Shown here piece after piece: positions 35,701 through 42,252 of a DNA stretch of 64,000 nucleotides. Origin of the DNA: Spongiactinospora sp. TRM90649 (GTDB lineage: Bacteria > Actinomycetota > Actinomycetes > Streptosporangiales > Streptosporangiaceae). The notes beneath the pieces were generated by a model. It did no database searches. It saw only the letters and a program-made list of their open reading frames with translations, and was not told the origin of the DNA. A program made the translations under genes and the position numbers. The stretch is from assembly GCF_029382225.1 (NCBI RefSeq), contig NZ_JARLTC010000003.1:1-64000 (forward strand), in the 5' to 3' direction. Every line of letters starts with the position of its first letter. Positions within the stretch are counted from its first letter, which is position 1.

Positions 35701-36727
35701 ACTGGGCAAGCTCGCCGCCGACGAGCTGGGCATCACCGACGGCATCAAATGCTTCACCACTGGAGACCTCGGCGCCTGCTCACAAACGGCGCTGAACATC
35801 CTGGGCAGCCTGGCGGGCGGCATCGCCGGAAAACTGGTGGCGAAATACGGCCTGCCCTGGAAGTGGAAGAAGCTCGCCAATGTGGTGGCCAAGGCGAAGA
35901 ACCTCATCGAGAAGGCCTACAACGCCTACAAGGCGTGGGGCAAGTCCAAGGATGAGGTGAAAGCCGCTCAGAACGCGGTCAACGCCGCCAAGAGGGCATG
36001 TAAAAGCAGTTTTGTGCCAGGCACTCCCGTCCTAATGGCCGATGGCCGCTACAAACCCATCGAGGAGGTCAAGGTCGGCGACCAGGTGGCCGCGACCGAT
36101 CCGAAGACCGGGAAGACCAAGGCTCAGCCGATCCTGGCCGTCATCAGCAGCGAAGGGGTCAAGCGGCTCGTCCGGATCACCGTGGACACCGACGGTGCCC
36201 GGGGTGACGACACTGGCGTCATCATCGCGACCGACGAGCACCCGTTCTGGCGGCCCGATCGGCGCGCCTGGGCGGCCGCCGACGAACTCCGCCCGAACGA
36301 CCGGCTGCGCACGGCGATCGGCACCACCGTCAAGGTCTCCGCTGTGACCATCCGGCCCGCCTACCAGCGGGTCCACAATCTCACGGTCGCGAGCGTCCAG
36401 ACCTATCATGTCGGGGCGGGTTCCGCGGCGGTCCTCGTCCACAACACGGCGTGCTGGCATCTGGAGTACGCCGAGGACATCGCGCGCGGGCATGCCGGCA
36501 ACAAGCATGCGAAAGATTTCCCGGGAATGTCGCTCGACGACCTCACGGAACATGTGAAGAACGTGATGCGCAACCCGGTTAAGACCAAGGAGCTCCGCGG
36601 CGGAAGAATGGCCTATCTCGGAGAGGACGGAACCATCGTGATCTTCGATCCAAGCAACCCTGACGGAGGTACGGTCTTCAAGAGAGCGAAGGACACACTC
36701 GACGAGTACTGGGAAGGGCTGAGTTAG
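29783..36727 (+). CDS. Secreted RHS-repeat polymorphic toxin with chitin-binding insert, HINT domain and C-terminal toxin
   Basis: The 2314-residue protein has an N-terminal export signal (LWLICLLVAAVGVAGTVVL), an SpvB/TcdB-like N-terminal region, many YD/RHS repeats, and the RHS core end (SARYYDPVVGRFVSTDPLLD). A CBM5/12-like module sits at about residues 870-915 (ARWSLGFYVKGDRVTWKNHH ... SAWKDLGDC), followed by a Gly and Thr-Pro linker. From Cys2073 a HINT domain (VPGTPVLMADGRYKPIEEVK) runs to H2220-N2221, the autocleavage end. The last 93 residues are the toxin: GHAGNKHAKDFPGMSLDDLT, GRMAYLGEDGTIVIFDPSNP and GGTVFK, resembling BECR-fold (colicin D/barnase-like) RNases with candidate catalytic histidines. 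GTG 29783 follows GGGGG. An immunity gene follows 3 bp later. Confidence 0.92.
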   Translation: MFSRARLWLICLLVAAVGVAGTVVLSDIPSDNNRPEKSIDGREIQQVADTTGAEDTPPPPSQDKAPPAWPKPVTGDVAVAAKPTPVQASPVTVAAVDAKGPAKVRVQSYGADVAKRLGGIGVAVRTARADGATSTTNTGTGTGKVRLGLSYAGFRDALPSGAASRLSLLQFPACALAAQPAATCARSARTVPIRNDRASGRIEATVDVGDSVYVLAVAAAAADPGSGITNFAATDLKAAGTWQAGSSGGGFNYSYPITVPPSVNGPGPQLALSYSSSAIDGLTNYTNNQASVAGMGWDLGVGFIEQRFRPCADDSFESRKGSQRDWKDLCWESPDENDGDAATTDYTTSNLVLSLEGKSSSIVKDKATGTYKTADDYGWKIERLTSDVTQQPYWLVTTTDGTAYRFGYRRDSMWQTAYFGDDNGEPCRDKYPSERCFAPWRWNMDQEVDTNANLVDYRYFREENWYCMVPGALCNPGGPWDPNEARVPYDRGGYLQQVEYGHNKLIAGSTPTARVTFNAVDRGTPPRSGAPWDNDTPTDLDCAPRSPDVVTACDDKGPTFFTSKRLNTIVTSTAGAAGAWDEVTRLELGYKWVYTEIIEPLPPSAPVLWLDTIRPVGLAGNGPDIPLPPVDFEATLLDNRADYNSGQGKSRLRFPRISAIYNGLGGRTDISYGQANPCPVPSGYPTTGWDNNARDCYQATLGSYYDDAGMSHTAYAVYMKWLATQVTDKDLVGGSPDVTTRYQYVGTPAWARPFNYNDVETTDGIFCGQPSNQYCKQLNEDWDDFRGYGTVRTIVGDGPAADDYSVTSATYFRGMYDDPRSDGTPKHTTVTDFDGNTHNDLRVLSGRILQEQTLRATTVTSGALAALAAGCTYARWSLGFYVKGDRVTWKNHHWEAVGPTVNEPGTNSAWKDLGDCASGGGGGATPTPTSPGPGSGVGPGGYEEVSSTRHEYVRTSTGTGPGIYDPLMINTSATYNRERVTAGWRRTEQRFTYDSYGLPSKLNDLGDTATAADNVCRLTTYARNTGKWMLSLPAGEERRAGDDCAAGEVLGRTTILYDGATDPAANTPTRGNPTQSRVHSSTSEYSTTKATFDGYGRPISATDAVGKVTTTAYAPATGWPSNGITVTNPLGHAVTTWPSASHGQASGIRDADGDDTQVDYDAAGRTVQLWTPLQPRTGGTPAAKIGYTVSFDGTLGQPTAPARTTLSNLRSGSGGGAVWGTTHTYIDGWGRPRERQADSPAGGRMVNVTTYDGRGQRTVVSEPAHNTAAPGSGLLNPALTDLPQWTRTVYDGLARPTATIDYTGSRELRRTTTRHYGDRYEMQPPTGAKTVYHTDIADQVVKIEEWADTATHHDTAYAYDRNGWLTSMTDAKGNVRTFTYDLRGLRTLIHDPDAGDTRQQYDAAGRVTWSRDGNGTKVSYRYDDIGRRTGQWAGEPDSGVKLAEWTYDTLSKGALTSATRFTDGRAYTNRVLGYDALGRPTGSTLVIPAEEGALAGQYTFTAAYNAAGDIERMGMPAAGGLPAETVTSSYTELGLAKGLTSDFGGGFTYVKDTSYTATGRLSERAYGERGQVKRGLVWDEGTGRLNRVTTTAQADTTTPRTAQDDRFTYDVSGEVTRILDAASAIPGSTEGQSECFTYDGRHQLSAAYTTTASSCAGTPDGRGVDPYDQRFTYDTVGNITTKTDAGRTSTYRYAAAGANAVRPNAVGSIERPGGTDTFRYDNAGQLISRDQDGKSGAFEWNELGELTKATIDGQDTSMVYDANGERLIRRTPDGKTTLYLGSMEVELSGGLVTAKRYYSTPDESVVAMRATGRGLTWLATGQHGSQQVAVDDATGTVSRERYLPFGQRRGADDLPFTDRGFLGKIEDASTGLDYLSARYYDPVVGRFVSTDPLLDMATPTWANPYSYAGNNPIGLSDPTGLNPCSPQDSDYKTCMQDQCARKFGKVKCAENRLREAERRRDAEWKAFLDALLELGKLAADELGITDGIKCFTTGDLGACSQTALNILGSLAGGIAGKLVAKYGLPWKWKKLANVVAKAKNLIEKAYNAYKAWGKSKDEVKAAQNAVNAAKRACKSSFVPGTPVLMADGRYKPIEEVKVGDQVAATDPKTGKTKAQPILAVISSEGVKRLVRITVDTDGARGDDTGVIIATDEHPFWRPDRRAWAAADELRPNDRLRTAIGTTVKVSAVTIRPAYQRVHNLTVASVQTYHVGAGSAAVLVHNTACWHLEYAEDIARGHAGNKHAKDFPGMSLDDLTEHVKNVMRNPVKTKELRGGRMAYLGEDGTIVIFDPSNPDGGTVFKRAKDTLDEYWEGLS

Positions 36728-36730
36728 CAC

Positions 36731-37120
36731 ATGTCAAATGCAGGGCTGGTTCGACCAAACCTTTCCCAAGACGAGGAGGCCCTCCTCCTGAAAGGGCTCA
36801 TGGAATGGGCCGGCCCTGCCCGCTGCACGGACGCCTATGCAATCGCGATGGGTTTCGACGGCGTCACGGGCATGACCACGGAATGCCTGCGCATCCGCGC
36901 GGCGCTCACCGATGGCGGCGGGCTGACCGCCGCCGATTGGGCACGGGCCGTCCTCGCCACGGAGACCGCGTTCACCAGCGACACGATGGGATCGGGCTAT
37001 GAGTGGGCGACCACGACGGGCCTCACGGACGCGTGGACCATCAAGACCCTCCGCTCCCTGCAGCGAAAGCTCACACCGCTGATGGTCCACGTCGACCTCG
37101 GACATCTTCGCGATCTTTAG
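36731..37120 (+). CDS. Candidate immunity protein for the RHS toxin
   Basis: ATG 36731 lies 3 bp after the toxin stop codon, the standard position for a cognate immunity gene. The 129-residue protein is helical, with a slightly acidic and tryptophan-containing surface (LMEWAGPARCTDAYAIAMGF, DWARAVLATETAF). I do not recognise the family; immunity proteins are very diverse. Its role rests on position and size. Confidence 0.72.
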   Translation: MSNAGLVRPNLSQDEEALLLKGLMEWAGPARCTDAYAIAMGFDGVTGMTTECLRIRAALTDGGGLTAADWARAVLATETAFTSDTMGSGYEWATTTGLTDAWTIKTLRSLQRKLTPLMVHVDLGHLRDL

Positions 37121-37127
37121 AGCCGCG

Positions 37128-37162
37128 CTGGTTCGGCGTGTCCTCAGGACATGCCGAACCAG
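37128..37162. terminator. Bidirectional hairpin between immunity gene and marR
   Basis: A 16-bp stem (37128-37143 with 37147-37162, CTGGTTCGGC paired to GCCGAACCAG plus TGTCC/GGACA, one G-T pair) has a three-base loop. The loop TCA is the stop codon of the MarR gene on the opposite strand, so the hairpin also covers its last codons. It can serve both convergent transcripts. Confidence 0.75.
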
Positions 37163-37614
37163 TGCGGGATGTCCAGGCGGAAGACTTCGGGTGGGGTGAC
37201 CTTGCGGAGGTCGTCCTCCAGGGCGTCCAGGCGGCCGGGGCCGAGGGTGTCGGCCCAGCGGGCGCGGATGCGGTCGAAGATGCGCTCGGAGCGGGCGAGG
37301 GCGTCCACCGCGTGGGCGGTCAGCCGGACGATCTTGCGGCGGCCGTCCAGCGGGTCGTCGGCGCGCTCGACGTAGCCGAGCCGTTCCAGAGTCTCCACCA
37401 TCTTGCCCGCCGCCTGCTTGGACACCCCCAGCCTGCGGCCCAGCTCCACCGCCGTGGCGCCGGACGGGCCGATCGCCTGGAACACGAAGCCGTGCAGCGG
37501 GCGCATGTCGGGGTGTCCCTGCACGGCCAGCTCCAGGTGCAGCTCGTCGATGATCACGCGGAAGCCGAGCAGCAGCCGCATCGGCAGCTCGAACCCGGGG
37601 GTCTCACTTGACAT
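37144..37614 (-). CDS. MarR-family transcriptional regulator
   Basis: The 156-residue protein has a winged helix-turn-helix (TAVELGRRLGVSKQAAGKMV, then ETLERLGYVERADDPLDGRR) with the DxRxxxV wing typical of MarR. I chose ATG 37614; a start nine bases earlier is possible. It is divergent from a cupin gene with 60 bp between them, and that gap contains a direct repeat TTGAC(T/C)AT at 37629 and 37650, 21 bp apart, a candidate control region. Confidence 0.88.
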   Translation of the reverse strand: MSSETPGFELPMRLLLGFRVIIDELHLELAVQGHPDMRPLHGFVFQAIGPSGATAVELGRRLGVSKQAAGKMVETLERLGYVERADDPLDGRRKIVRLTAHAVDALARSERIFDRIRARWADTLGPGRLDALEDDLRKVTPPEVFRLDIPHWFGMS

Positions 37615-37674
37615 GAAAGACAACCTCGTTGACTATATGGGCAACCACATTGACCATCTTAGGGAGACACCCAG

Positions 37675-38091
37675 ATGACCGTCATCCGTCACACCGAGCG
37701 CCGCCGTACCGAAACACCCAACGGCATCATGACCACCCTCGCCTCACCCACCCAGGGTGGCGCGGGCATGGCCATGTGGCACGTCGAGTTCAAGCCCGGC
37801 AGGCAGGGCCCGCCGCACGCCTTCGACACCGAGCAGATCTGGACCTTCCTGTCCGGCACCGCCACCATCGACCTCGGCGGCCACCACCTCACCGTCGAGC
37901 CCGGCGACACCGTGGTCTTCCCCGCCGACGCCTTCCGCCAGATGGACGCACACCCGGAAGACGGCTTCACCGCCATCGTCACCGCCCCGGCCGGCACCCG
38001 CGCCTACAACCCCTCGGGCGAAACCGCCTCCGACGCCGGCGACCTGGCCCCCAAGGCCACCGAACGCCTCACCCCGCCCTGGGCGCGCTGA
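37675..38091 (+). CDS. Cupin-domain protein
   Basis: The 138-residue protein has the two cupin motifs: motif 1 around PPHAFDTEQIWTFLSGTATI and motif 2 around VEPGDTVVFPADAFRQMDAH. Metal-ligand positions are only partly conserved (His in PPHAF, Gln/Glu in TEQIW, His near QMDAH). Small cupins like this are often isomerases, dioxygenases or quercetinase-like enzymes. ATG 37675 follows AGGGAGAC. Divergence from marR suggests MarR control. Confidence 0.85.
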   Translation: MTVIRHTERRRTETPNGIMTTLASPTQGGAGMAMWHVEFKPGRQGPPHAFDTEQIWTFLSGTATIDLGGHHLTVEPGDTVVFPADAFRQMDAHPEDGFTAIVTAPAGTRAYNPSGETASDAGDLAPKATERLTPPWAR

Positions 38092-38368
38092 CCGAGCGGC
38101 GGATGATCCGAAGCGCGCCACAGGCATAGAGTGGACGGCCGAGGCTCCCTACCAGGACGACGAGGAGCCCGGGGAACTCGTGTGGGCGGTGGTCGAACTG
38201 CCTGAGAACTGGGACAGCGCGGGCGCCGGTGCGGCCTCTGGCATCACCGGCCGGACATACGGCGGCCCCGCGTTCGTGATGTCCACCGTGGACGGCTCGG
38301 TCTTCGCGCGGCGGTCCCGCGGGTATGGGTGCCGCGGACGGACGTGAGGGGATGGGTTCGGCTGGGCG
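38092..38368 (+). other. Possible gene remnant between cupin and SRPBCC genes
   Basis: One plus-strand frame reads GIEWTAEAPYQDDEEPGELV followed by WAVVELPENWDS and later GGPAFVMSTVDGSVF, ending at TGA just before 38350. The composition looks coding, but there is no ATG or ribosome binding site and no family match. It may be the remains of a gene, or chance. Nothing else is seen in this stretch. Confidence 0.25.
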
Positions 38369-38812
38369 TCAGTTCCAGTTGTCGATCTTGACGTCGTACG
38401 GTTCGGGGGCGCCCTTGCCGGTTTCGACCAAGGACTTCAGGCTCATCAGGAAGACGGCCCACTTGGTGCTGCAGTGGTGCATGAACTCCACCGGCTCCCG
38501 CCAGCCTTCGTGCTTGAAGAGGACGACGGCGTACTCCTCGGCCTGGTCGAGGTCAAAGTGCACGTGAGTGCCGACCCATTCCTGCGGCCCGTCGACCACT
38601 TCCCACGAGACGCGCTTGCCCGGGACGAGTTCGCGGACCTTCATGTTGAAGCCGCCGGCACCGAACCGGAATTCGAGCACGTCGCCGAGGTCTCCGCCGT
38701 CGCCTCGCACGTTGCCCGTCCACCAGGCGGCGAGCCCCTCGGTGGTGGTGAGCGCCGAATAGACCTCGGCGACGGACGACTTGATGCCCACGCGATGCAG
38801 AATGTCCACCAT
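38369..38812 (-). CDS. SRPBCC (AHSA1-like) domain protein
   Basis: The 147-residue protein is an AHSA1/START-fold protein: IKSSVAEVYSALTTTEGLAA, then WWTGNVRG at the N-terminus, and a C-terminal long helix (STKWAVFLMSLKSLVETGKG). These bind hydrophobic ligands in a cavity, and many are paired with ArsR regulators. An ArsR/SRPBCC pair lies upstream on the same strand, separated by 218 bp with hairpins. Confidence 0.85.
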   Translation of the reverse strand: MVDILHRVGIKSSVAEVYSALTTTEGLAAWWTGNVRGDGGDLGDVLEFRFGAGGFNMKVRELVPGKRVSWEVVDGPQEWVGTHVHFDLDQAEEYAVVLFKHEGWREPVEFMHHCSTKWAVFLMSLKSLVETGKGAPEPYDVKIDNWN

Positions 38813-38900
38813 TTCAATTCCTTCTTTCCAGGATTCGCCGAACCCTTTTCAACCGGTCGTCGGGACCAGACGGGAAGGCGGCTTCATCAACCTCGGGCCG

Positions 38901-38960
38901 GTGCCGACGTCACGTCGGCACGTCTGGTCAAGCGGGCGCGGCGGCTCAGGCCGCGCCCGC
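38901..38960. terminator. Two adjacent perfect hairpins
   Basis: Hairpin or operator 1: GTGCCGACGT-C-ACGTCGGCAC (38901-38921), 10-bp arms around one base. Hairpin 2: GCGGGCGCGGC and GCCGCGCCCGC (38932-38942 and 38950-38960), 11-bp arms with a 7-base loop. They lie downstream of arsR on the minus strand and upstream of the SRPBCC gene. Hairpin 2 suits a terminator; element 1, with no loop, could instead be an operator. Confidence 0.55.
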
Positions 38961-39030
38961 GACCGGCGAACTTGAGGTTGGACAAGGGTTCACTGTTGTG
39001 CGCTGTTCGCTGTTCGCTGTTAAGCGCTGT

Positions 39031-39369
39031 TCACTGCTGCGCGCTGCGTTGGATCGCCTCGGCGATCCGCTTGATGCGCCGGAGCCTGGCGTCCCACGCC
39101 GACCCCACGGAGGACAACTGGGCGACCGCCCGGGCGAGCTGGGCCTCGTCCACGCGGTATCTCCTTTCTCGTCCGGCAGGTGACGCGTGCACCAGACCGA
39201 CGCGGTCGAGCACGCCGAGGTGTTTCGCGATGGCCTGCCGGGTCACCGGTAACCGCTCGCTGAGGCTGGTGGCGGTGCCGTCGCCGTCCGCCAGGAGCAG
39301 GTCGAGGATCCGGCGACGGGTCGGGTCTCCGATCGCGGACCACAGGTCGTCGTCGACCGCGGAGCTCAC
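39031..39369 (-). CDS. ArsR-family transcriptional regulator
   Basis: The 112-residue protein has the ArsR winged helix (WSAIGDPTRRRILDLLLADG and SERLPVTRQAIAKHLGVLDR, VGLVHASPAGRERRYRVDE). It lacks the metal-binding cysteines of true ArsR, as is usual for the group paired with SRPBCC proteins. The start GTG 39369 overlaps the SRPBCC stop by 4 bp (GTGA). A GCAACC-N3-GGTTGC palindrome upstream of the operon is the likely autoregulatory site. Confidence 0.9.
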   Translation of the reverse strand: MSSAVDDDLWSAIGDPTRRRILDLLLADGDGTATSLSERLPVTRQAIAKHLGVLDRVGLVHASPAGRERRYRVDEAQLARAVAQLSSVGSAWDARLRRIKRIAEAIQRSAQQ

Positions 39370-39827
39370 CGGGCGGACACCAGCCGCGCGGCGTACTCCC
39401 CGAGCCCGGGGATGTAGGTGTTCCAGCCGACGACATGGTCCTGGTACTGCGCCGCCAGCTTGGCCTCCTCCCAGCCCATCTCCCGGAACCCGGTTTCGGT
39501 GAGCCGGACCGTCGTGCCGGTGCCGGAGGGGATGAGTTCGAAGGTGACCAGCAGCGCGTTGGCGAGGTCGTCCACCTTGCCGTCGGCGTAGCACCAGCGG
39601 AACGAGAAGAGCCGAGGCGGGTCCACCTTCACCACGCTCATCGGGACGACGTTCTCCCGGTCACCCCAGGCGAGCTCACCGATCGAGCCGGGCGTCGCCT
39701 CGAAGTCGGCCTCGTCGGCCCACCACTCCATGATGTGCTCGGGACGGCTGACGACCTCGAACACCACCTCTGGCGAGGCGTCGATGTGAATCTCGCGTTC
39801 GATGCTGCCGTACTCCATGCTCTTCAC
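39366..39827 (-). CDS. SRPBCC (AHSA1-like) protein coupled to ArsR
   Basis: The 153-residue protein begins YGSIEREIHIDASPEVVFEV and contains MEWWADEADFEATPGSIGEL and ETGFREMGWEEAKLAAQY, standard for AHSA1-type activator/START-fold proteins. GTG 39827 has GGAG five to six bases upstream; ATG 39818 is the alternative. It is the first gene of a two-gene operon with arsR. Ligand unknown. Confidence 0.88.
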   Translation of the reverse strand: MKSMEYGSIEREIHIDASPEVVFEVVSRPEHIMEWWADEADFEATPGSIGELAWGDRENVVPMSVVKVDPPRLFSFRWCYADGKVDDLANALLVTFELIPSGTGTTVRLTETGFREMGWEEAKLAAQYQDHVVGWNTYIPGLGEYAARLVSAR

Positions 39828-39848
39828 TCATCTCCATGCGCAATGTTT

Positions 39849-39899
39849 GGTTGCGCTTCACACTAGCGCGCGTTCCACCAATTCGCAACCATCGGTTGC
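39849..39899. promoter_or_regulatory. ArsR operator candidate
   Basis: GCAACC-ATC-GGTTGC (39885-39899) is a perfect inverted repeat, and a further GGTTGC half-site lies at 39849-39854, between the operator and the SRPBCC start. This is the position expected for autoregulation by the operon's ArsR protein. Confidence 0.65.
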
Positions 39900-40035
39900 A
39901 CAATGGCGGCCCGGTCGCGGAGGCCGGTTCCGTCTCTGGGGGCCGGGAGTGTTGCGGCAACGGGGACGGGTGGTGGGGGGCACCCCGGGCGGGCCCCTCC
40001 GGAGGTTGGGGAATGCGCCCTTGTAGGGTTCGAAC

Positions 40036-40944
40036 ATGCGATTCGCGATCTCCATGCCACAGGCCGTCAGCAGTGGTTCGTTCGATTCGGTGGGGTTCCG
40101 TGAGTACCTCACGCGCGCCGAGGCGCTCGGTTTCGAGGGTGCCTGGACCACGGAAGGGGTGCTCGGCTCGCCCGGGCTCGGGCCGATGGAGACGCTCAGT
40201 TACGCGGCGGCCTGCACCAGCCGGATCCGGCTGGGGTGTGCGGTGCTGATCAGTGCGTTGCACAGTCCGGCGCATCTGGCCAAGAGCGTCGCCACGCTCG
40301 ACCAGCTCAGCCTGGGTCGCCTGGACGTGGGCGTCGGCATCGGCGGGCGGGGGCGCATGTTGTCGGCGTTCGGCGTCGATCCGGACACGCTGACCGCCCG
40401 CTTCGTCGAGGGCCTGCGGCTGATGAACGAGCTGTGGACGCAGCCCAAGGTCAACTTCGACGGGCGCTTCTGGCAGTTGCGCGACGCGGTCATGGAGCCC
40501 AAGCCGCGTCAGCGTCCGCACCCGCCGATCTGGTTCGGGGGTTCGCACCCGAACGCGGTACGGCGTGCCGTCCGGCTGGGTGACGCCTTCATCGGCGCCG
40601 GGTCCTCGACCACCGCGCAGTTCGTGGAGCAGGTCCAGGTGCTCCGGGAGGCGCTGGCCGAGCAGCAGCGGGATCCGGCGGGGTTCCCGATCGCCAAGCG
40701 GGTCTACATCGCGGTGGACGACGACGCCGAGCGGGCCCAGGGCCGGATCGCCGACGCCCTCACCCGCATCTACGGGCGCACCGACCTGGCCGCGGTCGCG
40801 GTGGCCGGTACGCCCGGTGACTGCGTGGCCGGCCTGCGGGAGGTGGCCGACGCGGGCGCGCAGATGATCGTGCTCAATCCGCTGTTCGACGACCGCGACC
40901 AGATGGAGCGGCTCGCGGCCGAGGTGATGCCCGGACTCTCCTGA
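40036..40944 (+). CDS. LLM-class F420-dependent oxidoreductase
   Basis: The 302-residue protein is a luciferase-like TIM barrel with typical segments: MRFAISMPQA, EALGFEGAWTTEG, LDQLSLGRLDVGVGIGG, RPHPPIWFGGSHPNAVRR and a final GAQMIVLNPLFDD. Actinobacterial members usually use F420 rather than FMN. The substrate cannot be predicted. It converges on the PIG-L deacetylase gene, with 46 bp of tandem repeat DNA between. Confidence 0.88.
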   Translation: MRFAISMPQAVSSGSFDSVGFREYLTRAEALGFEGAWTTEGVLGSPGLGPMETLSYAAACTSRIRLGCAVLISALHSPAHLAKSVATLDQLSLGRLDVGVGIGGRGRMLSAFGVDPDTLTARFVEGLRLMNELWTQPKVNFDGRFWQLRDAVMEPKPRQRPHPPIWFGGSHPNAVRRAVRLGDAFIGAGSSTTAQFVEQVQVLREALAEQQRDPAGFPIAKRVYIAVDDDAERAQGRIADALTRIYGRTDLAAVAVAGTPGDCVAGLREVADAGAQMIVLNPLFDDRDQMERLAAEVMPGLS

Positions 40945-40990
40945 TCCGGAACCTGATCGGAACCTGATCGGAACCTGATCCGGAAAACGA
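40945..40990. repeat. Short tandem repeat (unit about 11 bp) between convergent genes
   Basis: The segment contains GATCGGAACCT and near copies (GATCCGGAACCT) four times in a row, ending with GATCCGGAAAAC. The unit length is 11-12 bp. It fills the whole gap between two convergent stop codons. It could be a slippage product or a weak terminator region; no strong hairpin is seen. Confidence 0.7.
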
Positions 40991-41806
40991 TCAGCGCAGG
41001 CCGGCGAACAGGTCGGTCTCGTGGTCGGGCGCCCCGGCGACACGGCTGTGCTTGCGGACGAACGACTCGGCGCCCAGGATCCGGTTCTGCATCTCGTCCG
41101 GCAGGTCGAGCATGAAGATGTTCTCGCCCTGGCTCTCGTGCGCGCGCAGCGCCTTGACCTTGCGCTCCACGTAAGCCGAGGCGTCCACCACACTGGTGAT
41201 CTGCTCGTCCGGGATGCCGAAGTCGTCGGGCAGTTCGTCCTCCATGGGGATGCCCGCCGCCCGCATCATGGCGAACATCTCCTTGACCCACGAGCGCGGG
41301 ACGGCCGTGTAGTAGAGCTTGTCGGGGATCCCGGTCGCCTCGGTGGCCGCCACCGCGATGCGGTGGGCCTGGATGTGGTCGGGGTGCCCGTAGCCGCCGT
41401 TCTCGTCGTAGGTGACGAGGACCTGCGGCCGGTAGCGCTCGATGAGTTCGGCGAGCCGTCCGGACGACACGTCGAGCGGCACGTTGGCGAACGACTCGGG
41501 GTCGCCGTTGGCGTCCCATCCGGCCATGCCGGAGTCGCGGTAGCCGAGCAGTTCCAAGTGTTCTATGCCCAGGTGCGCGACCGACGCACGTAGTTCGTCC
41601 AGGCGGAGCCGGGCGACGGCGTCGCCGTCGTGTCCGGGCTGTCCGGGCTTGAGTCCGCCGGGCGCGTCGCCCTGTTCCCCGTTCGTGCAGGTCACCAGGA
41701 CCGTGCGGATGCCTTCCTCCGCGCAGCGGGCGAAGAGGCCACCGGTGCCCAGGACCTCGTCGTCGGGATGTGCGTGGACGGCCATCAGTGTCAGTTCCCG
41801 AGCCAT
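40991..41806 (-). CDS. PIG-L family deacetylase (MshB/Mca-like)
   Basis: The 271-residue protein has the zinc-binding AHPDDEVLGTGG motif near the N-terminus and the later HPDHIQAHR motif, which together define GlcNAc-PI de-N-acetylase-type enzymes. In actinomycetes these act in mycothiol synthesis (MshB), mycothiol-conjugate cleavage (Mca) or deacetylation of secondary metabolites. Length and the YDENGGYGHPDH segment fit MshB/Mca, but the two cannot be separated by eye. ATG 41806 is preceded by GGGGGAT; an in-frame ATG lies 12 bases earlier. Confidence 0.85.
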   Translation of the reverse strand: MARELTLMAVHAHPDDEVLGTGGLFARCAEEGIRTVLVTCTNGEQGDAPGGLKPGQPGHDGDAVARLRLDELRASVAHLGIEHLELLGYRDSGMAGWDANGDPESFANVPLDVSSGRLAELIERYRPQVLVTYDENGGYGHPDHIQAHRIAVAATEATGIPDKLYYTAVPRSWVKEMFAMMRAAGIPMEDELPDDFGIPDEQITSVVDASAYVERKVKALRAHESQGENIFMLDLPDEMQNRILGAESFVRKHSRVAGAPDHETDLFAGLR

Positions 41807-41868
41807 GCAATCCCCCATATCAACAGATTTGATGACACCGGAACGACCCTACCCGGCCGATCGCCTAT

Positions 41869-41898
41869 CATTAGATAATGAACAGTCATTATCTAATG
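41869..41898. promoter_or_regulatory. 30-bp perfect palindrome overlapping a start codon
   Basis: Arms CATTAGATAATGA (41869-41881) and TCATTATCTAATG (41886-41898) are perfect 13-bp complements with spacer ACAG. The right arm ends in ATG 41896, the start codon of the truncated SDR gene, so a bound repressor would block both transcription and the start site. The arm contains TAGATAAT/TATCTAAT, which resemble -10 boxes, so transcription may be leaderless. The cognate regulator (probably TetR- or MarR-type) is not adjacent. Confidence 0.75.
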
Positions 41899-42219
41899 GA
41901 TCGACCGCTCACCGGGGCGGTGGCGCTGGTCGCCGGGGGCACCAGGGGCGCGGGGCGCGGCATCGCCGTCCAGCTCGGCGCGGCCGGGGCGACGGTCTAC
42001 GTGACCGGCAGGACCACCCGCGAGGCCCGCTCGGAGATGAACCGGCCCGAGACCATCGAGGAGACCGCCGAACTGGTCGACCGCGCGGGCGGGCGCGGCG
42101 TCGCCGTCCGCGTCGACCACCTCGACCCGGCACAGGTGCGCGACCTGGTCGCGCGCATCGACGCCGAACAGGACGGCCGCGTCCTCGGCGGCGTGGAGCC
42201 CGACGAATCCCGACGCTGA
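41896..42219 (+). pseudogene. Short-chain dehydrogenase, C-terminally truncated
   Basis: From ATG 41896 the frame encodes the Rossmann N-terminus of an SDR (ALVAGGTRGAGRGIAVQLGA, with the TGxxxGxG-like GGTRGAGRG) up to ARIDAEQDGR, then a short unrelated tail (VLGGVEPDESRR) and stop. SDRs of this type run to about 250-300 residues; the catalytic S-Y-K region is missing. A deletion must have removed the rest. About 107 residues remain, likely non-functional. Confidence 0.8.
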
Positions 42220-42252
42220 GACGTAGCCTGCAGGGCGGGAGGCTACCTACCT

